From Paeniglutamicibacter antarcticus_C (GTDB lineage Bacteria > Actinomycetota > Actinomycetes > Actinomycetales > Micrococcaceae): a stretch of DNA of 64,000 nucleotides. Positions 1 through 9,606 of the stretch are shown here, piece by piece. The first letter of the stretch is position 1. Every line of letters starts with the position of its first letter. The position numbers were made by a program, and so were the translations under genes. Under the pieces are notes generated by a model. It saw only the letters and a list, made by a program, of their open reading frames with translations. It made no database searches and was not told where the DNA came from. The stretch is taken from the NCBI RefSeq assembly GCF_039544305.1, contig NZ_BAABLK010000091.1, forward strand, positions 1 to 64,000. Reading direction: 5' to 3'.

Positions 1-185
1 AAAAAAATCCCGGCAAATTGCTCCTAGCATGCACACGGAGGTGTACACCTAAAAACCATTCACCAATAAAATAAATAAATTGGTATCAACAAACTTGGCA
101 CACTATTGAGTTCTCAAACAACAGACAGCTCCCGGTTCGCCATCCGTGCGACCAAAGGTGAGTCGGTGTTTCTTCCGGGGTGATG
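1..185 (-). promoter_or_regulatory. 5' leader of a 16S rRNA precursor (rrn operon beyond left edge)
   Basis: Read on the minus strand, bases 121 to about 85 give TGTTTGAGAACTCAATAGTG followed by TGCCAAG, the leader motif that precedes 16S rRNA in many Actinobacteria and is linked to antitermination and pre-16S processing. An AT-rich stretch (about 62-85) and a short GGTGTACACC palindrome (about 39-50) follow. No rRNA body is visible, so the 16S gene itself should start shortly left of base 1. The motif is recognised by eye; the existence of the operon beyond the edge is inference. Confidence 0.75.
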
Positions 186-191
186 TATAAA

Positions 192-220
192 ACTTTATTT
201 CATATTCTTCGCGGTGTCAA
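192..220 (-). promoter_or_regulatory. rrn promoter, consensus-like
   Basis: On the minus strand there is a perfect -35 TTGACA (220-215), a 17-base spacer and a -10 TAAAGT (197-192), placed about 70 bases before the conserved 16S leader motif. Spacing and AT-rich flanks fit a strong housekeeping-sigma promoter firing leftwards into the rRNA operon. A second upstream promoter between 230 and 430 is possible but not clear. Confidence 0.7.
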
Positions 221-432
221 ATCGGCTTTTCGCTGATCCAACCTGCTATAAATATTCACATTCTTTCAATGAATTACTTCTTCGAAAGAATGTTGTTGTC
301 GTTCGCGTCCGGCTGCTTTTCGCTTGCCTTGGCCGCGGCGACTTAGAAAACAATACACACGTTTGCTGGAGACGGCAAATCGCCGCTCTCCTCCCTTTTT
401 GGTTCGGCAAAGCCCTTAGTCAGAATGGTTTT

Positions 433-469
433 CCTAAAAATCTGACCCCGGAATGGCAAGGGGCCGGGG
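433..469 (-). terminator. Possible terminator after tyrS
   Basis: Bases 464-469 and 446-451 form a CCCCGG/CCGGGG stem on the minus strand, followed by a run of five T (plus-strand A run at 436-440). A competing 9-bp stem pairs 505-513 with 461-469, so the region could fold two ways. It lies between the tyrS stop and the rrn promoter. Stem length is modest. Confidence 0.4.
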
Positions 470-551
470 CGTGGACCCAGCCGTGACTCGCGACACTTCG
501 CACACCCCGGCCCACTTGCGATACCGGAAATCCTGCTTTTATGTCGCTTTC

Positions 552-1868
552 TTAGGCGACTTCTACAACTGCCAGGTTCTTCTTGCCGCGACGAACCAGA
601 AGGTAGCGGCCGTGCAACAGGTCGTTCTTGCTCACCACTGCAGCAAGATCCGAGTACTTCACGTTGTTGATGTAGGCACCGCCTTCACTTACCGTGCGGC
701 GGGCTGCGGACTTCGTTTCGGAAAGGCCCGAGGCCATCAAGATCGAAACAACATCGAGGTTTTCATCGGTGACCGTGGTGCTCTTGAGTTCCTGAGTCGC
801 GGCACGAAGCGTTGCCTCATCCATATCCGAGAGTTCACCCTGGCCAAAGAGCGCCGCCGAGGCAGCGATGACCTTTTCTGTGGCGTCCGCTCCATGGACC
901 ATCGAGGTCACTAGGTAGGCGAGCTCTTTCTGTGCCTTGCGGGCGAATGGACGTTCGGCCACTTCCTGACCAAACTCCTCGATTTCCGCGCGCTTCAAGA
1001 ACGTGAAGACCTTCAGGCGGGAAACCACATCGGCGTCGGCCGTGTTCAGCCAGAACTGGTAGAAGGTGTACGGGCTGCACATCTCGGGATCCAGCCAAAT
1101 GGCATTGCCTTCGGACTTGCCAAACTTGGTTCCGTCGGAGTTTGTGATCAGCGGGGTGCCGTAGGCGTGCGCCCCCTTGCCCTCGACCTTGCGGATCAAG
1201 TCGGTGCCGCTGGTGAGGTTGCCCCACTGATCCGAGCCTCCGGTCTGCAGGGTACAGCCGTAGAGCTGGTTCAGCTTCAGGTAGTCATAGCCCTGGAGCA
1301 CCTGGTAGCTGAATTCGGTGTAGCTGATCCCCTCATCCGAGTTCAGGCGGGCAGCAACGGTTTCCTTCTTGATCATGGTGCCCACGCGGAAGTACTTGCC
1401 AACCTCGCGCAGGAAGTCAATGGCGCTCAGCTGCGCGGTCCAGTCAAGGTTGTTGACCATGCGCGCGGCATTCTCACCTTCGAACGAGAGGAAGCCCGAG
1501 ACCTGGGCCTGCAACCGACCGACCCACTCCCCCACGGTTTCCTTGGTGTTCAATACGCGCTCGGCCGTCTGGCGCGGATCGCCAATCAGTCCGGTGGAGC
1601 CGCCGACAAGGCCCAGGGGCTTGTGGCCGGCCAGCTGCAGGCGACGCATGTTCAGCAACTGGACCATGTTTCCCAGGTGCAGCGACGGGGCCGTTGGGTC
1701 GAAACCGCAGTAATACGTAATGGAGTCCTCGGAGAGAACCTTCTCCAGCTCAGTCTCATCGGTGGACACATGGACCAGGCCACGCCACTTCAGCTCCTGC
1801 CAGACGTTGGCAAACGACGAATCATTACTTTGTCCCACCAGTGCGGGATTCTGCTCAATTTCAGACAC
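552..1868 (-). CDS. tyrS: Tyrosyl-tRNA synthetase
   Basis: Cytosolic class I aminoacyl-tRNA synthetase that charges tRNA-Tyr with tyrosine. The protein is 438 residues, normal for the bacterial TyrRS-S type. The HIGH-class motif appears as HLGN at residues 64-67, the tyrosine pocket shows the GGSDQWGN block, and the KMSKS loop is present as KFGKS near residue 250. The C-terminal 60 residues form an S4-like RNA-binding domain. The start is GTG at 1868; no strong ribosome-binding site is visible. It lies 29 bases after the helD gene on the same strand and directly before an rRNA promoter, so it may be cotranscribed with helD. Confidence 0.97.
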   Translation of the reverse strand: MSEIEQNPALVGQSNDSSFANVWQELKWRGLVHVSTDETELEKVLSEDSITYYCGFDPTAPSLHLGNMVQLLNMRRLQLAGHKPLGLVGGSTGLIGDPRQTAERVLNTKETVGEWVGRLQAQVSGFLSFEGENAARMVNNLDWTAQLSAIDFLREVGKYFRVGTMIKKETVAARLNSDEGISYTEFSYQVLQGYDYLKLNQLYGCTLQTGGSDQWGNLTSGTDLIRKVEGKGAHAYGTPLITNSDGTKFGKSEGNAIWLDPEMCSPYTFYQFWLNTADADVVSRLKVFTFLKRAEIEEFGQEVAERPFARKAQKELAYLVTSMVHGADATEKVIAASAALFGQGELSDMDEATLRAATQELKSTTVTDENLDVVSILMASGLSETKSAARRTVSEGGAYINNVKYSDLAAVVSKNDLLHGRYLLVRRGKKNLAVVEVA

Positions 1869-1897
1869 CCTACTAAATTAGCAGTCTCCGGGCGGTT

Positions 1898-4186
1898 TTA
1901 CGCTTCCGTGTCAATACCCGCCGGAATCGCGCCCTCGGCCAGGATCCGAAGCCGTTGAGTGGTGCGCGTCATGGCAACATACAAGTCACCGACGCTTCCA
2001 TCTACTTCATCGATCATTTCCTGTGGCTCGATGATGAGCACCACATCGAATTCCAGGCCCTTGGCCTCGCGAGCACCGAGCACCACGATGTCTTGGCTTA
2101 GCCCGCCGGACCCTGTACCCACACGGCGACCGAATTGCTCGACAACTGCGGCGCGTATCGCGGCCAGACGTGACTCGGGCACGATGACGGCCAACAGGCC
2201 GCCGTCGGCGATTCCTACCTCGCCGGGCAGCACCTCGCGCAGCTTGGGCAGCAGTTGTCCGGGTTCGAGACGGTCCACCAGCGGTGGCCATTGGCCCTCG
2301 CGCACGGCCTTGGGCGTGGAGATCGTCAGCCCGGCTGCATGCGCCACCCGTGTAGCGGCGGCGGCGATCTGCATGGGGGTGCGGTAGTTGACAGTCAGTT
2401 CTTCCAGGGTGAAGCGCTCGGCCACAAACGGCTTCATGGCCTGGGCCCAGCTGCTAGCGCCCGAGGCCGAAGAGGTCTGGGCGATGTCCCCTACCACGGT
2501 GAAGGACTTCAGCGGGCAACGGCGCATCAACAAGCGCCACTGCATCGGTGAAAGTTCTTGGGCCTCATCGACCACCACGTGCCCGTAGGCCCAGTCACGG
2601 TCGGCTACCGCCCGCTCGGCAGCGGTCTGCCGGGCTTCGGTCTCTTGGTTCATTGCCGCTAGGTCCTCGGCCTCCACCAATCCGTCGATGCCCGCATTGA
2701 AGAGCATTTCGTTGACATTGCGCAACGTCGCCTCGGCGTTCTCCACGTCGCGCTTGAGCTGGGCCTCGGCACCGCCTTCTTGGTTGCCCACGACCTTGAA
2801 CTCGCCCAGCAGGTCCGCCGCCTCGTCAAGCAACGGTACGTCGGACTCCGTCCACGCGGCGCCGGGCTCACGGTGAAGGGCTTTCAGCTCCTGCTTGTTC
2901 AGTTGCGGTGCTGCCGCAGCAAGCAGGTGTTCCTTGGCGAAAAGTTCTTCCAGGAGCGACTCCGGGGTCATCGGCATCCAGCACAGGTTCAGCGCGATGC
3001 GCACGTCGCGGGACTCACGCACTTCCTGGATCAGGTAGCTGCGGTCCACCGCGTTGCCGTTGCCCGACGATTCCTCAAGGATCAGTTGCAGTTGCTCGGC
3101 AAGCTCGCGCACCAGGGTCTTGGTGAAAACCTCCCGGGCCTCGTTGTGTGGCTTGCGCGAGGCCCGTGCCTTTTCCCGTGCATGGCGCACCTGGCCCCGA
3201 CCCAGGACCAAGCGGGTGCCTTCGACCACCACGCGGCGGTCCTCGGCGAGCAGCCGCTGGCGGTTGGACACGGCCTTGGCCACGACCTTGGCCATGAAGG
3301 CCTTGCCCTTGACCCTGGAGGTTTCGCGGTTGTGTTCGGCCACGGCACGGATCCCGGGGTAGAGCTCCCCCACCGAGGACATGACGACCCCGGTCTCACC
3401 CAGGGACGGCAGGACGCGTTCGATGTAGCGCATGAAGGAGGACGATGGCCCGACCAGCAGCACCCCGGCGGTCTTGAGCCGTTCGCGGTGTTCGTAGAGC
3501 AGGAAGGCCGCGCGGTGCAGCGCGACGGCGGTCTTTCCGGTTCCGGGTCCTCCCTGGACCACCAGCACCCCGGCCAGCGGGGAACGGATGATCCGGTCCT
3601 GTTCGGCCTGGATGGTGCCCACGATGTCACCCATGCGCCCGGTGCGCTTTTGGGTTAGTGCGGCCATCAGTGCGCCTTCACCCTGGTGGTTGTCGTTTTC
3701 GCTGAAAAGTTCGGTGTCCAGGACCTCGTCATCGATGCCCAGCACCGTGCGTCCGCGCAGCATCAGGTGCCGGCGGCGACGCACGCCCTGCCGGTGCAAG
3801 GCGGTGGCCTGGTAGAACGCCGCGGCCTCCGGTGCGCGCCAGTCGACCATCAGCCGGCTGAGCTCGTCATCGGTCATGCCGATGCGTCCGATGTAGCGCG
3901 GGGAGCCGGCGTCCTCGCCTGCCCGGTTGGCGTCCTCGTCCAGGTCCAGGCGGCCGAACACCAAACGGTCTTCAACCGCGTTCAGCTGCGCCAGCCGGTC
4001 TTCATAGAGTGCAGCAAAGGAGTCGCGTTCGGACACGTTCTGGATCGAGCCCTGCGGACCGGTGCGCCGGGTACGGGTCAGTTGCTCGAGCTTTTCGGCA
4101 CGCAGCTCATCCAGGCGGTTGTAGAGCATCGAGACGTAGTCGCGTTCGGCTTCGAGCTCCGGTTGAACGGTCGTGGACTCTGGCAT
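1898..4186 (-). CDS. helD: HelD-type RNA polymerase recycling ATPase / UvrD-like helicase
   Basis: A 762-residue superfamily I protein. The N-terminal 80 residues are charged and coiled-coil-like, as in HelD proteins that insert into the RNA polymerase channels. Next comes the family block YIGRIGM...LMVDWRAP near residues 98-120. The Walker A motif is GGPGTGKT near residue 215, Walker B is VVVDEAQE near residue 540, and helicase motifs VNYRTP and VAMTRT follow. Known HelD proteins release stalled RNA polymerase from nucleic acid using ATP; whether this one also unwinds DNA cannot be told. The position upstream of tyrS and an rRNA operon suits a transcription-recycling factor, but that link is inference. 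Confidence 0.9.
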   Translation of the reverse strand: MPESTTVQPELEAERDYVSMLYNRLDELRAEKLEQLTRTRRTGPQGSIQNVSERDSFAALYEDRLAQLNAVEDRLVFGRLDLDEDANRAGEDAGSPRYIGRIGMTDDELSRLMVDWRAPEAAAFYQATALHRQGVRRRRHLMLRGRTVLGIDDEVLDTELFSENDNHQGEGALMAALTQKRTGRMGDIVGTIQAEQDRIIRSPLAGVLVVQGGPGTGKTAVALHRAAFLLYEHRERLKTAGVLLVGPSSSFMRYIERVLPSLGETGVVMSSVGELYPGIRAVAEHNRETSRVKGKAFMAKVVAKAVSNRQRLLAEDRRVVVEGTRLVLGRGQVRHAREKARASRKPHNEAREVFTKTLVRELAEQLQLILEESSGNGNAVDRSYLIQEVRESRDVRIALNLCWMPMTPESLLEELFAKEHLLAAAAPQLNKQELKALHREPGAAWTESDVPLLDEAADLLGEFKVVGNQEGGAEAQLKRDVENAEATLRNVNEMLFNAGIDGLVEAEDLAAMNQETEARQTAAERAVADRDWAYGHVVVDEAQELSPMQWRLLMRRCPLKSFTVVGDIAQTSSASGASSWAQAMKPFVAERFTLEELTVNYRTPMQIAAAATRVAHAAGLTISTPKAVREGQWPPLVDRLEPGQLLPKLREVLPGEVGIADGGLLAVIVPESRLAAIRAAVVEQFGRRVGTGSGGLSQDIVVLGAREAKGLEFDVVLIIEPQEMIDEVDGSVGDLYVAMTRTTQRLRILAEGAIPAGIDTEA

Positions 4187-4258
4187 TCAGCACTCCGATG
4201 ATGGGACGAAAACGTGGACAGACCAGTTTACGCTCTCAAGCAACTGGCAATTGACATC

Positions 4259-4284
4259 CCGGCCGGTTTCCAGGACCCGGCCGG
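4259..4284. terminator. Hairpin between apt and helD
   Basis: Two copies of CCGGCCGG (4259-4266 and 4277-4284) are separated by 10 bases and can form an 8-bp GC-only stem. There is no T run on either side, so this is a weak terminator candidate or an attenuating hairpin between apt and helD. Confidence 0.35.
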
Positions 4285-4297
4285 AGGTTGGCGGTGC

Positions 4298-4813
4298 TTA
4301 GACCCGCTGGAGGGAATGTACGTTCAGGCCTGCGAGCTTGTCGCGGCCGCCGAGGGCCTCAAGCTCCAGGACCACACCGACTCCCGCGATCCTTGCCCCG
4401 GCCATGGCCAGCAGGCGCGCGGCCGATCCTGCGGTTCCTCCGGTGGCAAGCACGTCATCGAGGATCAGCACCCGGGCACCGGGGACAATATCATCGCGGT
4501 GCAGCTCCAGGATGCCGGTGCCGTATTCGAGGGTGTATTCATCGCTGTGCACCGCGCGGGGCAGCTTTCCTGCCTTGCGCACCGCGATCATCCCCGTTCC
4601 GGTGGCGTACGCTGCGGCAGCGGCCATCACGAATCCGCGGGCCTCGATCCCGGCGATGACATCGAACTGGCCGGCGAATGGCGCAATGACCGCGTCGATG
4701 ACACGGCGCAACCCGATGGGGTCGGCGAAGACGGGGGTCAGATCCTTGAACGAGATGCCCTTGGAGGGGTAATCGGGAACAATTTCGCTAAGTCGGTCAA
4801 GAAGGTCGCTCAT
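4298..4813 (-). CDS. apt: Adenine phosphoribosyltransferase
   Basis: Purine salvage enzyme that joins adenine to PRPP to give AMP and pyrophosphate in the cytosol. The PRPP-binding signature is VLILDDVLATGGTA, and the GIEARGF block and the basic VRKAGKLP loop that closes over the active site are present. From the ATG at 4813 the protein is 171 residues and begins MSDLLDRL, which matches the family N-terminus. A GTG at 4834 in the same frame would add seven residues and cannot be excluded. The stop of the glycosylase gene lies about 30 bases upstream, so the two are probably cotranscribed. Confidence 0.95.
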   Translation of the reverse strand: MSDLLDRLSEIVPDYPSKGISFKDLTPVFADPIGLRRVIDAVIAPFAGQFDVIAGIEARGFVMAAAAAYATGTGMIAVRKAGKLPRAVHSDEYTLEYGTGILELHRDDIVPGARVLILDDVLATGGTAGSAARLLAMAGARIAGVGVVLELEALGGRDKLAGLNVHSLQRV

Positions 4814-4843
4814 GCTTTCAGGCTGTGGAATCACCCAACAAGT

Positions 4844-5497
4844 CTAGACCTCGAATCCCCGTGCCTTGCGCGGTGCCGCCTTGCGGTAGGTCGAGACGCT
4901 TGGTTCGCCGGGAAGCCAGAATCGGTAGGGATATTCCTCGGTGCCTCCGGGGCCGGCCACACCGGTCCGGGGACCCACCAGGTAGGAGGCAGGGGAACCG
5001 GTGAGATTTTCCAGCCCGAGTGCGGGGCCCGGGGGCGCAGCAACCCCGTTGGCGTAGCTTGCCAGGTTGTTGGCCAGGGTCAGTCCCAGCCCCTGGGCCA
5101 GCCGCGCGGGCCCGGCGAGCAACTTGGTCTCCGGTGCCCGCGGATGTCCCCGGCGGGCCAGGACCGTTTCCAGTCCCGTTAGAACCTCACCGGCGCGCAT
5201 CAGCACCGCCGATGCGGTGCCCTCGGATCCGCACACCACGTTGGCGCAATGGTGCATGCCATAGGTGAAGTACACGTATGCGGTTCCCGCAGCGCCAAAG
5301 AGGCCGGCGTTTCTGGCTGTTTTGCCTCTGTAGGCGTGCGACCCGGGGTCCATCGAACCGTCGTAGGCCTCGACTTCGGTCAGGCGCACGATGACCAGCT
5401 GGCCGTCGATGAAGCTGGAGACATGGGCACCGAGCAGGTGCGGAGCCAATTGCATCGAGGGAAGAGCCAAGAGCTCCTCGCGGTTTCCTGTCCCCAC
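4844..5497 (-). CDS. DNA-3-methyladenine glycosylase (AAG/MPG family)
   Basis: Base excision repair enzyme predicted to remove alkylated or deaminated purines from DNA. The 217-residue protein carries the AAG family blocks in order: EVEAYDGSMDPGSHAYRGKT near residues 45-65, then RNAGLFG and AYVYFTYGMHHCANVVCG. The Glu of the EVEAY block corresponds to the catalytic glutamate. The start is GTG at 5497 with GGAAGG seven bases upstream. The gene lies 24 bases after the maleylpyruvate isomerase-like gene and ends 10 bases before the alternative apt start, so it belongs to a compact minus-strand run. Confidence 0.92.
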   Translation of the reverse strand: MGTGNREELLALPSMQLAPHLLGAHVSSFIDGQLVIVRLTEVEAYDGSMDPGSHAYRGKTARNAGLFGAAGTAYVYFTYGMHHCANVVCGSEGTASAVLMRAGEVLTGLETVLARRGHPRAPETKLLAGPARLAQGLGLTLANNLASYANGVAAPPGPALGLENLTGSPASYLVGPRTGVAGPGGTEEYPYRFWLPGEPSVSTYRKAAPRKARGFEV

Positions 5498-5521
5498 GTC
5501 GGTGCCTTCCGGTGGACTGCC

Positions 5522-6277
5522 TTAGACCTGCTTCTTGGATTTCTGCCCGGAGGGCCAGGGGCCCAGCTCGGGCAGGTCGGTGCCGTCGCCATCCGCGGTG
5601 GCCTGCACGGGGCCAACAGGTTCGCGCCCGGCCAGCCATGCCGCCAGGTCGAAGTCAGTGCCGCTGAGCACCGTGGCGTCCTCTCCGTCACCCAGGATGA
5701 TGCGCTGGGCCCCGTGTGGCTGCAGGACGTAGCGCCTGCCTTCGGGCACCCGGACGACAAGCTCGTCAAAAAGGTGGGCGCAGAACTCGGGCTCCCAGTC
5801 CGCGACGGTGCGATCCAGTGCCAGGTCGCTGGTGTGGATGACCAGTTCGCGCCAGATGGCGTGGAAGAGTTCGGCGACGCTTCCCCCACCCCGGAACCCC
5901 GTGGCAAGGTCCCATTGCCCGGTCCCGGTTGCGCGGACGGCGGATTCCAGGGCGCCCAACGACTCGTTGGTGCGGGCGACCAGGGGGCCGGAGCGCATCA
6001 GGGCGGCCATCTCGATGTCGGAGTCCCGGCCCTCGGGGCCCCCGTCGTACATCGGGGAGGGATCTTCGGTGCCGGCGGTGTCCAGTTGCCGTTTCGCGGC
6101 CTTGGCGAAACCGTCGATGTGGGCCACCACGTGGGCCCGGGTCCACCCCGGCAGAACGCTGGGCGCGGCCGTGGCCTCGTCGTCCAGGGTGGCCAGCAAT
6201 TCGCGTAGGGATGTCAATGCGGCGAGGATCCTGCTCGCCAGGTCCTGTTGGGTCAGCTCACTCATACCCCACACCAT
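5522..6277 (-). CDS. Maleylpyruvate isomerase-like (mycothiol-dependent / DinB-type) protein
   Basis: A 251-residue member of the family with the mycothiol-dependent maleylpyruvate isomerase N-terminal (DinB-like four-helix) domain. The helix block VLPGWTRAHVVAHIDGF (about residues 41-57) and the later FHAIWRELVIHTSDL supply the histidines expected to bind a metal. The C-terminal part, ending in the FDLAAWLAGRE block, resembles the small MDMPI C-terminal domain. Actinobacteria make mycothiol, and members often use it as thiol donor; the substrate here is unknown. ATG at 6265 (MSELTQ) is an alternative start. It sits 85 bases downstream of argH behind a strong hairpin. Confidence 0.75.
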   Translation of the reverse strand: MVWGMSELTQQDLASRILAALTSLRELLATLDDEATAAPSVLPGWTRAHVVAHIDGFAKAAKRQLDTAGTEDPSPMYDGGPEGRDSDIEMAALMRSGPLVARTNESLGALESAVRATGTGQWDLATGFRGGGSVAELFHAIWRELVIHTSDLALDRTVADWEPEFCAHLFDELVVRVPEGRRYVLQPHGAQRIILGDGEDATVLSGTDFDLAAWLAGREPVGPVQATADGDGTDLPELGPWPSGQKSKKQV

Positions 6278-6301
6278 ATCCGCACAAAGATCCGAATATC
6301 A

Positions 6302-6343
6302 CGCGGGCCGGGTCCATCACCGATGTGGCGGACCCGGCCCGCG
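6302..6343. terminator. Strong hairpin after argH
   Basis: A perfect 14-bp GC-rich stem (6302-6315 with 6330-6343) and a 14-base loop lie just after the argH stop. No T run follows on the minus strand. It probably terminates or attenuates readthrough from argH into the next gene. Confidence 0.55.
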
Positions 6344-6362
6344 ACACCGTTAGCGGTTTGCC

Positions 6363-7784
<1,422 letters not shown>

Positions 7785-7885
7785 CCTTCCGTGCGCCTTG
7801 GTGGGCGCCGGGTCGCGAGGTGTCCAAATCCACTGTTCATCGTAGTGCAGGGCCGTTCGCCGGCCCTCGACTCAACATCGATTTT

Positions 7886-7919
7886 CTTATATTTATTCAT
7901 AAGTCTACATAAATATTCA
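7886..7919 (-). promoter_or_regulatory. Tandem ARG boxes upstream of argH
   Basis: On the minus strand TGAATATTTATGTA (7919-7906) and TGAATAAATATAAG (7899-7886) resemble the AT-rich ArgR operator TGAATWWWWATTCA. Their centres are 20 bases apart, the usual spacing for an ArgR hexamer bound to paired boxes. The block is very AT-rich compared with its surroundings. Binding is inferred. Confidence 0.6.
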
Positions 7920-7972
7920 GATGTTTTGTCGTGAATCGGCCCCCCGCACCGCCCAAACGGTAGGATCTACTT

Positions 7973-8383
7973 ATGACAGAACCAAACACTCCTGACGAAT
8001 TATCAGACGAGGATATTGCGTTCCTGCACTCCATTTTCGATCTGGCGCGCGAGGGGAACACCGAGAAGCTGATGCTCCTGGTTGACCAGGGCATTCCGGG
8101 TGACCTCACCGACCCCAAAGGCAACACGCTGATGATCTTGGCCGCATACAACGGGCATGACGACATTGTTTCGGGCCTCATTGAGCGCAAGACCGATCTC
8201 AATCGACTCAACGACAAGGGCCAGGGCGCACTGACGTGTGCGGTCTTCCGCAAGAACGAACCGCTGGTGCGCCAGCTGCTGTCCAAGGGCGCGGACCCGC
8301 ACCTCGGTTCGCAAAATGCCCTCGCCGTAGCCAAGATGTTCGAGCTGCCCGAGCTCGCAGCCGTGATCGAGGAATACCTCTAG
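7973..8383 (+). CDS. Ankyrin-repeat protein
   Basis: A 136-residue soluble protein made largely of ankyrin repeats. Recognisable repeat units are GNTEKLMLLVDQGIPGDLTDPKGNT followed by the A-YNGHDDIVSGLIERKTDLN repeat and a third repeat ending LLSKGADPHLGSQNALAVA (quoted in part). Ankyrin repeats are protein-binding scaffolds; no enzyme domain and no signal peptide are visible. The gene starts within 60 bases of the ARG boxes and is divergent from argH. Short ankyrin proteins are common in Micrococcaceae, but the partner of this one is unknown. Confidence 0.85.
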   Translation: MTEPNTPDELSDEDIAFLHSIFDLAREGNTEKLMLLVDQGIPGDLTDPKGNTLMILAAYNGHDDIVSGLIERKTDLNRLNDKGQGALTCAVFRKNEPLVRQLLSKGADPHLGSQNALAVAKMFELPELAAVIEEYL

Positions 8384-8400
8384 GCTCGGCTCCAGCCAAA

Positions 8401-8419
8401 AACCCCGACCGATGGGGTT
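8401..8419 (-). terminator. Small hairpin after the ankyrin gene
   Basis: AACCCC (8401-8406) pairs with GGGGTT (8414-8419). On the minus strand the stem is followed by a short T run (GGGGTTTTTGG). It could act in either direction; stem length is only six base pairs. Confidence 0.35.
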
Positions 8420-8616
8420 CGTTGGTCCCGCCATGCGCCGTCGACACCGGCGGCGCGTGTCCCCATTACGGAACCTCCTCGGCACCCGAAATCCGACCCA
8501 GGCACGGCTTTGCTCTAGTCACAGTCGAGAATCCACCATGTCCCCTCCACAAGTCCAACGCTCCGGCGTATCGTGGTGCGTACCAAGTGTTTCAGATCAC
8601 TGACAGGAGCCCAGAA

Positions 8617-9177
8617 ATGCATATCGAGATCGTGCGAGGAGACATCACCGAGCAAAAGGTCGATGCGATCGTCAATGCAGCAAACCCCTCCCTGCTCGGT
8701 GGCGGCGGCGTTGACGACGCCATACATGCGGCAGCAGGTCCGTCGCTCCTTGCGGAATGCCGGAAGCTCCGGGCCACGACCCATCCCGACGGGATTGCCT
8801 CCGGGCTTGCCCTTGCCACCGGCGCCGGAGACCTGCCGGCCCGCTGGGTGATCCACTCCCCCGGGCCCAACCGCCACGTAGGACAAACGAATCCCAAGAC
8901 CCTGGCCAAGTGCTTCACGAACTCCCTGTATGTCGCATCGCGGCTTGGGGCCGGCAGTATCGCGTTCCCGGCCATAGGTGCGGGGTCCTACGGCTGGGCA
9001 CCGGAGGATGTTGCCTCGACCGCATCACACGCGATCAATGACTGGTTCGAGATGTATTCGCACTCCACCTCCATCCACCGGGTCGTCCTGGTCGTCCACA
9101 ACGATGATGTCGAAGCCGCCTTCCGCAAGGTCTTTGACTCTCCACACAGCGAGAGCGAACTCGTCCACAGGCCTTAG
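8617..9177 (+). CDS. Macro-domain protein (O-acetyl-ADP-ribose / ADP-ribosyl hydrolase type)
   Basis: A 186-residue single macro domain, like the YmdB/MacroD class. The start ATG at 8617 has CAGGAG eight bases upstream. The N-terminus MHIEIVRGDITEQ and the VDAIVNAANPSLLGGGGVDDAIH block carry the asparagine and glycine loop that bind the distal ribose of ADP-ribose. The second loop FPAIGAGSYGWAPEDVA is also intact. Such enzymes bind or hydrolyse ADP-ribose adducts. An open frame in phase upstream of 8617 overlaps the ankyrin gene and is not coding-like. No toxin or ADP-ribosyltransferase partner is adjacent. Confidence 0.92.
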   Translation: MHIEIVRGDITEQKVDAIVNAANPSLLGGGGVDDAIHAAAGPSLLAECRKLRATTHPDGIASGLALATGAGDLPARWVIHSPGPNRHVGQTNPKTLAKCFTNSLYVASRLGAGSIAFPAIGAGSYGWAPEDVASTASHAINDWFEMYSHSTSIHRVVLVVHNDDVEAAFRKVFDSPHSESELVHRP

Positions 9178-9184
9178 CCCCGAA

Positions 9185-9215
9185 CGCTGCCTGGGCCCGA
9201 GTCGCCCAGGCAGCG
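9185..9215 (+). terminator. Hairpin after the macro-domain gene
   Basis: A perfect 12-bp stem, CGCTGCCTGGGC (9185-9196) with its complement (9204-9215), encloses a 7-base loop directly after the macro-domain stop codon. No T run follows, as is common in GC-rich Actinobacteria. Confidence 0.6.
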
Positions 9216-9283
9216 GATCGCGGAAAGGCTCATGGGGCCATAGAATGGCTACATGGAAACGGGAGGATTCCTAAGGTCTCGAT

Positions 9284-9585
9284 CTACACCTCGGGCGGAG
9301 CTATCACGGGCGAAACGGTGCCTGTCGGGGCCATTGGGAGTGCTTCGATGTGTTTCGTCGCAGGCTCCAAACCGTGCGGGACTAGTTCAAAACCGATCGC
9401 CCGCCCGTTCCTGCGCCGTCTGGCGAGGCCAGCATCAATCAGGATCCCCAAGTGCTTGCCCACTGTTGACGGCCAGCACCCAGGGAGGCACTTAAACGCG
9501 AGGCACTAGAGGCACTGCCCCCTAGTTGCCTGAGCACCTCCCTACGGCTTTCATCCGAACAAGGCAGCAAAGATCAGTTGTGTGG
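9284..9585 (-). pseudogene. ArsR-family regulator remnant (two frameshifts)
   Basis: Translating the minus strand gives three ArsR-like pieces in different frames. LIFAALF (around 9563-9580) should run into SDESRREVLRQLGG, but a one-base shift lies near 9562. The second piece, through LSASLGAGRQ, should run into the recognition helix VGKHLGILIDAGLARRR, but another shift lies near 9462-9468. The third piece reads on to IGFELVPHGLEPA and ends at a TAG at 9284. The reconstructed order matches a winged-helix ArsR repressor of the kind usually paired with AHSA1/START genes. It follows such a gene directly on the same strand. A sequencing error is possible but would have to have happened twice. Confidence 0.7.
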
Positions 9586-9606
9586 GGCCCGAGGGTCGGG
9601 ATCTGG

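Noticed and set aside
8236..8616. In-frame upstream extension of the macro-domain gene
   Set aside because: It overlaps the ankyrin gene in another frame; the ATG at 8617 has a good ribosome-binding site and matches the macro-domain N-terminus.
8384..8616. Toxin-antitoxin or ADP-ribosyltransferase partner for the macro-domain gene
   Set aside because: The neighbouring gene is an ankyrin protein, and no ART-like motif was found within 3 kb.
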